From positions 1-45,487 of the forward strand of contig JAGCVW010000034.1 of NCBI GenBank assembly GCA_017962165.1: 45,487 nt of DNA. The letters are read 5' to 3'. The DNA is from Bacteroidales bacterium. GTDB taxonomy: Bacteria > Bacteroidota > Bacteroidia > Bacteroidales > UBA932. Shown one piece after another: positions 16,597 through 24,751 of this stretch (its first letter is position 1; each line of letters starts with the position of its first letter). The position numbers and the translations under genes are program-made. The notes below the pieces were generated by a model, which had not been told where the DNA came from, did not search any database, and worked only from the letters and a program-made list of their open reading frames with translations.

Positions 16597-17673
16597 CTAG
16601 AAGTCGTCGTTGTTTTCGTAGATCTTTGTCTCCCAGTCGCTTACGGTAGGGGCGAAGGTGATTTCGTGGTAGAGCTTGCCGGTGTCGAGCCCAAGGTGGA
16701 AGGTGTACTGCTTTCCGTAGGCCATGATGTTATCGGGCAGGACACCGTAGAGCATGAAGTGGGCTTTCTGGTCCTTCAGGGCGCCGTATTCGAAGCCGTG
16801 GAGGGTGAAGCCGTCTACGTCGTATTCTACCTCTACGCACTGCTTGCCCATGATGATTTCATCGGGGATAGCGTAGTAGCGGTGGCTGAAGGCCATGCGC
16901 TCCACCAGGTCGGTCTTGCCGATAAACTTCTCGTTCTCCATCCCCACTCCGACGATGGCGTCGCCTTCGAAAACCACCACGTCGCGGTAATAGCCGCGCC
17001 TGTGCCAGAATCCCTCGCCGGCCACGATATCGTTGACGAAGATACCTGCGGAAGCCACCTTTGTCGCGGTGACCTTGCGGAGGTGGATAAGACCCTGGAG
17101 CCCGGGCTCGGTAGTGACGTCGCAGATCTTGAAGCCGATATCGTTCGTAATGTGCTGGAACTCAAGAGGAACCATATTGAGCTGCTCCACTGCGGCCAGC
17201 ACCGTCTTGCTGACGAGCGGGCCGGCTTCGGTCTCGGCGCTGGTAAAGGGGATGCTGTAGCTCTCCAGGTCGTCGCCGTAGACTATGCTGTTCACATAGG
17301 GATAGTATGCGCTGAAGGAAACTGTCGCCGGGACGTCCCACAAGGCCGCGTCGAAGAAGCCTTTGTACTGCCCGCCCGTGCTGTACACGGTTTCGTTGTC
17401 CAGCAGGAGCGAGCCTGTCTCTATGTCAATGCCTATAATGCCGAAGGGGATGCTCTGGTCCATGGTCGCGATCATGTTGGCAGATTCCACCTCGCCGCCT
17501 TTTGTGATGGCTGCGTCGGGGATGGTCTTGCCTTCGCGGGTTACCTTCACTGGGAAGGAGACCTGTTTTGTTCCGGCATTGCGTTCGGGGCTGTTGGGAA
17601 GCTCCATGTCTAAGGAGCAGGCCGTCGCCGAGAGGGCGAGGCAAAGGATGGGTATTAGTATTCTGCGCGTCAT
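16597..17673 (-). CDS. Fimbrillin-family (Mfa/FimA-like) lipoprotein
   Basis: A 358-residue lipoprotein whose signal (MTRRILIPILCLALSATAC, lipobox Cys19) and body resemble Bacteroidales fimbrillins and related anchored proteins: an ITKGG stretch after the N-terminus, and FSAYYPY and PLEFQHITNDIGFKI in the middle. Fimbrillins are exported as lipoproteins and assembled into surface fibres. I choose ATG 17673 because the longer TTG start would lie inside the promoter box TATCTTTG. It is the first gene of the signalling operon; the kinase begins 7 nt after its stop. Confidence 0.75.
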   Translation of the reverse strand: MTRRILIPILCLALSATACSLDMELPNSPERNAGTKQVSFPVKVTREGKTIPDAAITKGGEVESANMIATMDQSIPFGIIGIDIETGSLLLDNETVYSTGGQYKGFFDAALWDVPATVSFSAYYPYVNSIVYGDDLESYSIPFTSAETEAGPLVSKTVLAAVEQLNMVPLEFQHITNDIGFKICDVTTEPGLQGLIHLRKVTATKVASAGIFVNDIVAGEGFWHRRGYYRDVVVFEGDAIVGVGMENEKFIGKTDLVERMAFSHRYYAIPDEIIMGKQCVEVEYDVDGFTLHGFEYGALKDQKAHFMLYGVLPDNIMAYGKQYTFHLGLDTGKLYHEITFAPTVSDWETKIYENNDDF

Positions 17674-17679
17674 TAGTTT

Positions 17680-17687
17680 CAAAGATA
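17680..17687 (-). promoter_or_regulatory. TAnnTTTG box 6 nt before the fimbrillin ATG
   Basis: TATCTTTG on the minus strand is followed by AAACTA and the ATG at 17673. It is probably the -7 element of the six-gene signalling operon, giving a nearly leaderless mRNA. Confidence 0.5.
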
Positions 17688-17721
17688 TGAAATATTTTTT
17701 TGAAAAATTTCGGGTGCTTGT

Positions 17722-17752
17722 ATTGCATATTTAAAAAATAGGCGTACCTTTG
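17722..17752 (+). promoter_or_regulatory. Promoter of the ABC transporter/GntR operon
   Basis: ATTG at 17722-17725, a 19-nt spacer and TACCTTTG at 17745-17752. The predicted start site falls inside the inverted repeat at 17754-17777. Confidence 0.65.
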
Positions 17753-17753
17753 C

Positions 17754-17777
17754 AGTGTACTATTGAACTAATACACA
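17754..17777. promoter_or_regulatory. Probable GntR (YtrA-type) operator
   Basis: An inverted repeat of the form GTGTA-C-TA, six bases, TA-A-TACAC, placed directly after the -7 box and ending 10 nt before the ABC start codon. The operon's third gene encodes a YtrA-like GntR repressor, and such repressors often bind GTGTA/TACAC-type palindromes in their own promoter. Autoregulation is inferred. Confidence 0.6.
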
Positions 17778-17787
17778 CAAAAGGGAT

Positions 17788-18618
17788 ATGATTGAAATCA
17801 AGAATCTGGCCTTCAGCTACGGCAAAACAAACGTGCTGGACAACATTTCGATGACGCTTGAGGCAGGGAAGATCTACGGTCTTCTCGGAGAGAACGGAGT
17901 GGGCAAGACAACGCTCCTGACTCTCCTTTGCGGCCTCAAGAAACCCATTGAGGGAAGCATCTCCGCGGGCGGAGTCGATCCCTACAGGCGCCTGCCTTCT
18001 TTCCTTGAGAACCTCTACTACCTCCCCGACGAGGTGGCTCCCCTCAATTCGAGCGCTCTCGACTGGGCCCGCAACTGCGGAAAGTTCTGGCCCGCCTTCA
18101 GCCTCGATACCTTTAATAATATAATGGCGGAGTTTGAGACGGACCCACTGCAGAAAATGAAAGCAATGTCGGCTGGCCAGCTCAAGAAGGCCTATATAGC
18201 CTTCGCGCTCGCGGCTGGAACTCAGTACCTTCTGATGGACGAGCCTACCAACGGCCTTGACATTCCCTCCAAGGCTCAGTTCCGCGCGGCCATAATGAAG
18301 TACACCCGTGAGGATTCGACCATCGTGATCAGCACCCACCAGGTGCGCGACCTCGAAAACGTGATCGATCCCATCGTCATCCTCGACCGCAGGGATGTGC
18401 TCCTGAACGCCTCAATCGCCGAGATCAGCGAAAAGCTCTACTTCGACTACGGCACTGAACTCCGCAGCGACGCTCTCTATTCGGAGCGCCTGCCCGGCGG
18501 CTTCATTCAGGTTTGTCCCAATACTTCCGGAAAGGAGAGTAAGGTCAATGTCGAGGCCCTCTTCAACACCGTCCACAACAACAAAGAACTCGTAAAAGGA
18601 ATTTTCAGCCATGAATAA
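17788..18618 (+). CDS. ABC transporter ATP-binding protein
   Basis: A 276-residue nucleotide-binding subunit. Walker A is GENGVGKT (34-41), the signature is MSAGQ (127-131, a variant of LSGGQ), Walker B is YLLMDEP with the D-loop NGLD, and the switch His is in ISTHQ. The length and the partner permease and GntR regulator match YtrB-type ABC systems, which export or sense cell-envelope-active compounds. Its last 8 bases overlap the permease gene. Confidence 0.92.
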   Translation: MIEIKNLAFSYGKTNVLDNISMTLEAGKIYGLLGENGVGKTTLLTLLCGLKKPIEGSISAGGVDPYRRLPSFLENLYYLPDEVAPLNSSALDWARNCGKFWPAFSLDTFNNIMAEFETDPLQKMKAMSAGQLKKAYIAFALAAGTQYLLMDEPTNGLDIPSKAQFRAAIMKYTREDSTIVISTHQVRDLENVIDPIVILDRRDVLLNASIAEISEKLYFDYGTELRSDALYSERLPGGFIQVCPNTSGKESKVNVEALFNTVHNNKELVKGIFSHE

Positions 18619-19432
18619 CGTATTCTCACCCAAAAGGTTCGGCAAGTATTTCTGCTACGACCTCTTCAACGTTAAGAACAATTTCGGCCTGACCCTCCTG
18701 ATTCTCGGCCTTCTGCCGTTTATTCTCTTCGTGGTCTTCCAGCTGATCAACATTCTTTTCCACGGTACGTTCTACGTCAATTCTGACGGCTTCATGCCCG
18801 CGAGGGTCATCACCGGAATAGTCTGTGTGACGGTCGCCATCCTGGCGTTCCCGACTAAAGTCTACGGCTCCGTGACCGACAGGCGCGCCGGATCATCTTT
18901 CCTTATGCTGCCTGCATCCACCTTCGAGAAGTGGCTGTCGATGGTTCTGATGGGCTGCGTCCTCGTGCCGCTCTGTCTGAGCATACTTTATGTCGGATCC
19001 GACACCGTCATGGGACTCGTTTTCCCCAAGGCATACGGAACTCCTATAATCAATATGCCTTTCGATGACATTATCGGAGAAACCGACATGCCTATAGACA
19101 TCCACTTCAGCTTCACCGGCCTGGTCTGGGGCAACTGGAGCGCAAGTATGCTGTTCTTCACCCTCGGAGCCATCTGCTTCAAAAAGGGCAAGGTCGGAAA
19201 ATCCATCCTGGTGCTTTTCGTCCTCACTATCCTGGCCTCTCTGATCGTCGTCGCGATCGTGGGTAATTTCGACGCCGATTTCGCAAATGATACGCTCCTT
19301 CTCAACGCAGTCGATGCGGATCCCGAAACCGCCGCCCGCAAGATAATCGCCCTCGGCAAGGCCCTGCTCTATTTCCAGCTGGTGCTCTTCCTCGGCCTCA
19401 ACTACTGGCGCCTCCGCACCATCAAACACTAG
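18611..19432 (+). CDS. ABC transporter membrane subunit
   Basis: A 273-residue integral membrane protein with six likely helices, for example LTLLILGLLPFILFVVFQLI near the N-terminus and ALLYFQLVLFLGLNYW near the C-terminus. No family motif beyond the ABC-2-like layout is evident. It is the membrane partner of the preceding ATPase by position and overlap. Substrate unknown. The GntR gene starts 6 nt after the stop. Confidence 0.8.
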   Translation: MNNVFSPKRFGKYFCYDLFNVKNNFGLTLLILGLLPFILFVVFQLINILFHGTFYVNSDGFMPARVITGIVCVTVAILAFPTKVYGSVTDRRAGSSFLMLPASTFEKWLSMVLMGCVLVPLCLSILYVGSDTVMGLVFPKAYGTPIINMPFDDIIGETDMPIDIHFSFTGLVWGNWSASMLFFTLGAICFKKGKVGKSILVLFVLTILASLIVVAIVGNFDADFANDTLLLNAVDADPETAARKIIALGKALLYFQLVLFLGLNYWRLRTIKH

Positions 19433-19438
19433 ACGCAT

Positions 19439-19774
19439 ATGGAATTCAACGAGAATAAACCCATCTACATCCAGATTGCCGACGACATCTGCGAGCAGGT
19501 GCTATCCGGCAAGCTGGCCCCCGGCGGCCGCATCGCGTCGGTGCGCGAATGGGGTGCGACCATAGGCGTGAACCCCAACACCGTGGCCCGTTCCTACGAC
19601 GAACTCACCGACCGCGGCGTCATCTTCCAGAAAAGGGGAATAGGCTTCTTCGTGGCCGATCAGGCGCGTGAGGCCATCCTCAGTACCGAAAAACGCAAGT
19701 TCATCACCGAAGAACTGCCCGAATTTGTAAAACGCGCCAACCTGCTTGGCATAAACCTCAAAGAATTGATATGA
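19439..19774 (+). CDS. GntR-family transcriptional regulator (YtrA subfamily)
   Basis: A 111-residue repressor: an N-terminal winged helix (PIYIQIADDICEQVLSGKL, PGGRIASVREWGATIGVNPN, TVARSYDELTDRGVI) followed by a short helical tail of about 35 residues, typical of YtrA-type GntR proteins that lack a large effector domain. It lies behind the ABC genes it most likely controls, through the inverted repeat at 17754-17777. Its stop overlaps the next ATG (ATGA). Confidence 0.9.
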   Translation: MEFNENKPIYIQIADDICEQVLSGKLAPGGRIASVREWGATIGVNPNTVARSYDELTDRGVIFQKRGIGFFVADQAREAILSTEKRKFITEELPEFVKRANLLGINLKELI

Positions 19775-20457
19775 AAAGGATTATTATGTTCGCAGTAGCC
19801 TGCTGCTTCTGTCTTACTTCCTGTGTCTTCACCGTCAGCGGCTCCAACGGCGGCAGCGATTCCGCCATCGGCTCCGGCGCCGACCAGACCCGCACCTTCG
19901 ACGCCGCTCCTTTCGACATCCTTACGGTCAACATCCCCTGCGATGTCGTGTATGAGACTGGCGAGCGTAAGGTGGTGATAGTCGCAAGCGAGAAATACAT
20001 GGAACACATCCTGGTCGAGCAGGACGGCAACAGCCTCGTGGTCAAGACCGACGACAAGAAGATACGCTCGTTCAAGAGCACTAAGATATACGTCACCTCC
20101 GATCTCCTCTCCTCCCTTACCGTCAACGGTGCGGTCGATATGGAGTGCAGGCACGGCATCCGTTCGGCGGGCGATTTCGCGCTGACGATTAACGGAGCAG
20201 GCGATGTGGAAATCAAGGGGCTCGATGCAGACGCCATCATGGTTCGCTGCAACGGAGCTGCTGATCTCGAAATACTCGATATCACGGCGGCCGGAATCGA
20301 TGTTACCATCAACGGCGCGGGCGACGCGACCCTTACCGGCGCCGTCGACTACGCCAACCTTACGATCAACGGCGCCGGCGACATCAACGCCCGCGGCCTT
20401 GTGGCCAACACGATACGTCCCTCTGTTAGAGGAGTTGGATCGATAGTAACCAGATAG
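19771..20457 (+). CDS. DUF2807 (head-GIN) lipoprotein
   Basis: A 228-residue lipoprotein with signal MKRIIMFAVACCFCLTSC. The rest is a beta-helix-like domain built on TINGAGD repeats (also RCNGAADL and VRGVGSI), characteristic of DUF2807 proteins that are common in Bacteroidetes. The molecular function is unknown; an envelope role is likely. The ATGA overlap with the GntR gene puts it in the same operon, which hints that the transporter and this protein answer the same envelope signal. Confidence 0.85.
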   Translation: MKRIIMFAVACCFCLTSCVFTVSGSNGGSDSAIGSGADQTRTFDAAPFDILTVNIPCDVVYETGERKVVIVASEKYMEHILVEQDGNSLVVKTDDKKIRSFKSTKIYVTSDLLSSLTVNGAVDMECRHGIRSAGDFALTINGAGDVEIKGLDADAIMVRCNGAADLEILDITAAGIDVTINGAGDATLTGAVDYANLTINGAGDINARGLVANTIRPSVRGVGSIVTR

Positions 20458-20467
20458 ACTCTAAGCA

Positions 20468-20576
20468 GCAGAATCAAACTGCACCCCTGAGCCGCTTTTT
20501 ACCCGGACTAGGGTCGCTCACAGACGCGCAGCGTCATACGAGCGATAGCGGTATCAGGGGTGCAGTTTGCTTCTGC
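20468..20576. repeat. Variable-arm hairpin element, copy 1
   Basis: The left arm (from 20468, GCAGAATCAAACTGCACCCC...) and the right arm (ending 20576) pair with one mismatch and a small bulge. Between them lies the shared core: TTTTTACCCGGACTAGG, GTCGCTC, a GACGC-GCA-GCGTC mini-hairpin, then GAGCGATAGCGG. It starts 10 nt after the DUF2807 stop. The core matches copies 2-4 while the arms do not. No U-tract follows. Confidence 0.85.
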
Positions 20577-20598
20577 CTGAACTCCATCTGCGTCACAG

Positions 20599-20686
20599 CG
20601 TGCATACCTGGTATGTTTTTCGACCAGGTGTGAGCATTTTGGCCCCTTTTTGCACATACCTGGCATATTTCTGAACCAGGTGTGCA
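20599..20686. repeat. Tandem pair of ACCTGG/CCAGGT hairpins
   Basis: Two copies about 52 nt apart, at 20599-20634 and 20651-20686. Each has the order ATACCTGG, a T-rich loop, then ACCAGGTGTG. Copy 2 extends into a longer stem (GCAC with GTGC, with an AT bulge). They lie between convergent genes and could be terminators, protein sites or a small RNA. Confidence 0.5.
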
Positions 20687-20699
20687 CGGTGGCTGGAAA

Positions 20700-20898
20700 T
20701 ATTCAGCTAAACCGAAGAACGATTAGAGGCCCGAAGGGCCGAGGGCGGCATCAGCCGCCGTGCCGAGAGGGAGGAGCGGAGAGCGAGCCCGTAAGGCACC
20801 CGCCGTGAGCGTAGCGGAGGCGGCATGCCCCACCGGGGCAGCTGCGGAGCAGCGGGGGTAGAAGTCGGTCGAAGACCGATGATTCGCTGGAGGACCTG
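20700..20898. other. GC-rich intergenic stretch with small palindromes
   Basis: About 200 nt between convergent genes. It holds several short perfect hairpins: GGCCCGAAGGGCC, GGCGGCATCAGCCGCC, GCCCCACCGGGGC and TCGGTCGAAGACCGA. The GTGAGCGTAGCGGAGG string resembles the right window edge read on the other strand. I see no credible gene. Confidence 0.35.
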
Positions 20899-21720
20899 CT
20901 ACAGCAGGGCCGAAAGCGAATCGTAGTAAGTTTTGCTTACAGGAATCGGGGGAGTGCCGGGAGTATCGAGGTCGGCGAAGACGAAGCCGGCGGAATCCTT
21001 GCGCAGGACAGTAACGTGCGAAGGGTTCACGAAGAATGCCCTCTGGCAACGCTGGAGGCCCTGTTTGTGGAGCATCTCCTCAAGACGCTTCATCGATGAG
21101 CGAAGCTGATACTTCTTCACGCTCTCGCCGTCGAGATAGACGATGTTGACATAATTCTCATTCGCCTCGACATAAAGCAGCGACGATGCCGCCACCGCCA
21201 GCTTGAGCTTCTGGTTCGCATCCTTGAAGCGCACGAGATTATCGTCTGCTGCGGGCTCGAGCTTCTCGCGGCGGTATGCGTAGATGATAGTTCCCATCTC
21301 GATGAGCAGATAGGGAAGGACCAGCACGCCGAAGAAGTCGATAAGGCAGCGCGGCAGCGCGTAGAAGAAGCTGTACTGCTCGCGGCCTATAGTGATCAGG
21401 GCCATGTACATAGCTCCGAAGCAGGCGAAGAAAAACACCTCGAGGATACACCAGGCGGCGTATGAGAGGTAGGTCGGATCCATTTTCTTCCTCAGAAAGA
21501 AGAAGGTAAGGCGCGTTCCGACAAGGATAAGTAAAAGTATCGTCGAAAGGATGGTGACGTTGAACTCGAGAACCATCACTCCTGCATCGAGGAATTCAAT
21601 TATTCCGGCCGGCCTGAAGACCAGCAAAAAGAGCAGGAAGAATACCGGCAGCCCTACGAAATGGACTATCTGAGCCGGAAACCTGAAGAAAGCTTTTGGA
21701 ATACCTGTGTTGTTCTGCAT
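20899..21720 (-). CDS. Membrane-bound LytTR-family transcriptional regulator
   Basis: A 273-residue protein with four likely transmembrane helices in the first 150 residues (for example FVGLPVFFLLFLLVF) and a C-terminal LytTR DNA-binding domain (LYVEANENYVNIVYLDG, LRSSMKRLEEML, FVNPSHV). This architecture senses a membrane signal and binds DNA directly. The ATG at 21720 (MQNNTGIPKAFFRF) is chosen because a TATCTTTG box lies 6 nt ahead; a longer reading would cross the divergent gene's promoter. It probably controls itself or the divergent lipoprotein. Confidence 0.85.
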   Translation of the reverse strand: MQNNTGIPKAFFRFPAQIVHFVGLPVFFLLFLLVFRPAGIIEFLDAGVMVLEFNVTILSTILLLILVGTRLTFFFLRKKMDPTYLSYAAWCILEVFFFACFGAMYMALITIGREQYSFFYALPRCLIDFFGVLVLPYLLIEMGTIIYAYRREKLEPAADDNLVRFKDANQKLKLAVAASSLLYVEANENYVNIVYLDGESVKKYQLRSSMKRLEEMLHKQGLQRCQRAFFVNPSHVTVLRKDSAGFVFADLDTPGTPPIPVSKTYYDSLSALL

Positions 21721-21726
21721 AACGCA

Positions 21727-21754
21727 CAAAGATAAATATATATTGTTATCTTTG
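21727..21754. promoter_or_regulatory. Face-to-face divergent promoter boxes
   Basis: TATCTTTG occurs on the minus strand at 21727-21734 and on the plus strand at 21747-21754, each 6 nt before the ATG it serves (21720 and 21761). The boxes are 12 bp apart, so only one polymerase could bind at a time. Both mRNAs would be nearly leaderless. Confidence 0.6.
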
Positions 21755-21760
21755 CAAAGT

Positions 21761-23086
21761 ATGTCTAAAACCTGGATCAAGACGCTGGCCGCGCTCGCGG
21801 CGATTATCCTGACAAGTTCCTGCCAATGGTTCGGCCGGAACACTTCCGGCGACGCTTTCCCCGAAGTGAAGGGTTTCGAACTCCTCAGCTATGTCCCTTC
21901 GGATGCTTGCGGAGTGATAGTCTGCGAGAAAGTCGCCGACGGTCTCGAGATTCTCTTCGATTCTGGCAGCGTCTTCCGCGAGCTCTCCTACGGGAACCTC
22001 GCCGACTCCAGGATGGTAATCTCATACCATTTCGTAGGCGCCCTTACCCCGATGATAGCCATAGATGCAGGCAGGCCCCAGTCGGCCGCGAAGGAGATTG
22101 CGGCCGTGACGGAAGGGGCAGCGAAGCTGGATCTGGCTTCGCGCGTGATCCAGGCCCATGGCCGTCGCGGCCGCAGGAGCATCCTGCTCCTTAGCCCCTC
22201 GGCCGGCATCCTCGACGCCGCCGAGCGCCACATGGAGGCCCACACTTCCGTGCTGGAGGTGGTCGGCCTCACCGATGCGCTCGAGAAAGCGCCCGCCCGC
22301 GGCGATGTAGTGATATTCCGTAACGACGCTATCTCCAATCTGCTTCCCAAGGACTTCCTCTCGAAGTATCTTACGCGCAAGCAGCTTGTCAATTTCATCA
22401 AGGGCTATTCGGAGTGGACTGTTATGCACCTGACGGGCGCCGAGCCCGCCGGCAGGGGAGTGTACCTCAGCTATGAGGTCCGTAGCGTCCATCCCGACGA
22501 TTTCTCCAAGTCCGCACAGGTCTTCGAGCAGCAGGGCTACGGAGAAAGCAGACTCCCGACCGTGCTGCCCCAGGGTACGACCTACGTCGTGGACCAGTGC
22601 ATACCGTCGGTCGAGAGCTTGATCGAGGCCCGCAAGAAGAACCTCGACGCGCGCGGCGGCCTCAACAAATGGAGCAATACCTGCGCCCAGCTCAAGAAGC
22701 AGACCGGCCTGGATCCGGTAAAATGGGCCATTGAAACCGATATCCGGGAGGTGGCGAAAGTGCAGTGGAAAGGCGAGGAAGTCATCGTGCTGCGCCCGGC
22801 CAAACCCCTGGTCTCCCACAACGTACGCCCCAACGAACACCGCGGCTTCGTCGCCGCCCTGTTCGGCCAGGGCTACGAAATCGCCGACGAATCGCATGCC
22901 GCCTGCATAGGCAACTGGCTTATCATGGGCAGCGAAGATGCAGTCAAGCATTTCATGGCCTCCGAGGTGAGGCAGAAGCTCCATTATTGGCCAACAAAGG
23001 GAGTCAAGGCCGTCGTCCTTGCCGACGACTGCCAGCTCAGCTGGACCCGCAGCGAGCTTCGTTTCGACGTGTACAGAACCTACTAA
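21761..23086 (+). CDS. Lipoprotein of unknown function
   Basis: A 441-residue protein with a lipoprotein signal (MSKTWIKTLAALAAIILTSSC). The body is soluble with no motif I can name. Repeated alpha/beta stretches such as FELLSYVPSDACGVIVCE suggest a large Bacteroidales-specific envelope family. I start it at 21761, where the signal begins and the promoter box lies 6 nt upstream. It is divergent from the LytTR regulator and 3 nt before the acyl-CoA ligase, so it heads a four-gene plus-strand operon. Confidence 0.7.
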   Translation: MSKTWIKTLAALAAIILTSSCQWFGRNTSGDAFPEVKGFELLSYVPSDACGVIVCEKVADGLEILFDSGSVFRELSYGNLADSRMVISYHFVGALTPMIAIDAGRPQSAAKEIAAVTEGAAKLDLASRVIQAHGRRGRRSILLLSPSAGILDAAERHMEAHTSVLEVVGLTDALEKAPARGDVVIFRNDAISNLLPKDFLSKYLTRKQLVNFIKGYSEWTVMHLTGAEPAGRGVYLSYEVRSVHPDDFSKSAQVFEQQGYGESRLPTVLPQGTTYVVDQCIPSVESLIEARKKNLDARGGLNKWSNTCAQLKKQTGLDPVKWAIETDIREVAKVQWKGEEVIVLRPAKPLVSHNVRPNEHRGFVAALFGQGYEIADESHAACIGNWLIMGSEDAVKHFMASEVRQKLHYWPTKGVKAVVLADDCQLSWTRSELRFDVYRTY

Positions 23087-23089
23087 GCA

Positions 23090-24751
23090 ATGCTGAAAAT
23101 CAAATCCCTCAACAAGCAGCTCGAGCGCAGTTTCAAGAAGAACTGGTGGAGGCCCGCCCTGTCCAACTACAAGGGCGAGACCATGAACTACGCCATGCTC
23201 GCCGAGCGCATAGGGATCATCCACACACACTACAGCCGCTTCGGGGTGAAGCCCGGCGACAAGGTCGCGATCTGCGGCCGCAACCAGGCCAACTGGGGGG
23301 TAGCTTTCCTCTCGGCCATGACCTATGGAGCAGTGCCCGTGCCGCTTCTGCACGACTTCAACCCGGCAAACATTGTGGACCTCCTGAACCACGCCGAGGC
23401 GAAGGCCTTCTTCGTGGACGAGGCGATATGGGACAAGCTCGACCATTCGAAGCTCCCTGCCAGCCTGATCGGCACGCTCAACCTCGCGAACTTCCGCGTC
23501 CTTGACTCGGTGATCCCGGACCTTGCGGCCGAGCGTTCGAAGATAATTTCCGAATTCCATACTAAGTACGCGTCCGGCATGCGTCCGGAGGACCTTGACT
23601 ACTACAAGGACAGCCCCGACGAGCTTGCGCTCATCAACTATACCTCCGGTACATCCGGCTTCTCGAAGGGCGTCATGATACCCTACAGGGCCCTGATCGC
23701 CAACATCGAGTTCGCCGCAAACGAGGCCGAGCCCCAGATGGACTACACCTCCGACATGGTCGCGATGCTCCCGAGCGCCCACATGTACGGCCTCATGTTC
23801 GAGTTCCTCTTCGAGATGTGCATAGGCGCGCACACGCACTTCCTGACGAAAACCCCGAGTCCCAAGGTTATCATGACCGCATTCCAGGAAATCCACCCGG
23901 CGACGATAATCTCGGTACCGCTGATCATCGAAAAGGTCTACAAGAACCAGATCAAGCCCATGGTCCGCAGGTTCCGCTTTTTCTTCGACATACCCCTTAT
24001 CGGCCGCGTGCTCATGCGCTCGGTCCGCAAGAGGGTGAAGAACGCCTTCGGCGGCTCCTTCGAGGAAGTCATCCTTGGCGGTGCGGCCGTGAACCCGGAG
24101 GTAGAGAGGTTCTTCCATAAGATGGGCTTCCCCTTCACCGTCGGCTACGGCATGACCGAATGCGCTCCCATCATAACCTATGCCCATTGGAACCGCTGCA
24201 AGGTGGGTTCGTCGGGCAAGGCGGTGGCTGGCTGCAGGATACGCATAGATTCGAAGGACCCGGAGAAGATCCCCGGAGAGATCCAGGTCAAGGGCCCCAA
24301 CGTCTTCCTGGGCTACTACCGCAACGAAGAGGCGACGGCAGCCGCGTTCACCGAGGACGGCTGGTTCCGCACGGGCGACATGGGCGTTATCCGCAAGGGC
24401 TACCTGTACCTTAAGGGCCGCCTCAAGTGCATGATACTCTCGGCCAACGGCCAGAACATTTACCCCGAAGAGCTTGAGGCAGTAATCAACAGTGTGCAGT
24501 ATGTGGTCGAATCGCTTGTCGTGGAGGAAAAGGGCGGCCTGACTGCCATTATTTTCCCTGATTATGTCAGCGCGGCCATCGACGGCATCGAGGCCGAAGA
24601 GCTGGAAGGCAAGCTCCAGAGCCTGCTGCCCGAAATCAACGAGCAGCTTCCCAATTACGCCCACATCAGGAAGATCGAGCTCCTCAAGGAGGACTTCGAG
24701 CGCACCCCCAAACGCAGTATTAAACGTTATCTGTATCTGAAAAATGAATAA
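23090..24751 (+). CDS. AMP-forming acyl-CoA synthetase/ligase (long-chain fatty acid type)
   Basis: A 553-residue adenylate-forming enzyme that activates a carboxylic acid with ATP and joins it to CoA. It shows the P-loop-like INYTSGTSGFSKGV, the ATP/acyl motif GYGMTECAPI, GWFRTGDMG and the C-terminal hinge GRLKCMILSANGQNIYPEE, with the final Lys in TPKRSIKRYL. The sequence resembles bacterial long-chain FadD-like ligases, though shorter than the roughly 600-residue kind. The substrate is inferred. The stop overlaps the deaminase start by 8 nt. Confidence 0.88.
   Translation: MLKIKSLNKQLERSFKKNWWRPALSNYKGETMNYAMLAERIGIIHTHYSRFGVKPGDKVAICGRNQANWGVAFLSAMTYGAVPVPLLHDFNPANIVDLLNHAEAKAFFVDEAIWDKLDHSKLPASLIGTLNLANFRVLDSVIPDLAAERSKIISEFHTKYASGMRPEDLDYYKDSPDELALINYTSGTSGFSKGVMIPYRALIANIEFAANEAEPQMDYTSDMVAMLPSAHMYGLMFEFLFEMCIGAHTHFLTKTPSPKVIMTAFQEIHPATIISVPLIIEKVYKNQIKPMVRRFRFFFDIPLIGRVLMRSVRKRVKNAFGGSFEEVILGGAAVNPEVERFFHKMGFPFTVGYGMTECAPIITYAHWNRCKVGSSGKAVAGCRIRIDSKDPEKIPGEIQVKGPNVFLGYYRNEEATAAAFTEDGWFRTGDMGVIRKGYLYLKGRLKCMILSANGQNIYPEELEAVINSVQYVVESLVVEEKGGLTAIIFPDYVSAAIDGIEAEELEGKLQSLLPEINEQLPNYAHIRKIELLKEDFERTPKRSIKRYLYLKNE

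Noticed and set aside
20723-21049. A minus-strand frame of 108 codons across the LytTR end
   Set aside because: It runs through GC-rich hairpins and overlaps the LytTR gene in another frame, with a repetitive peptide.
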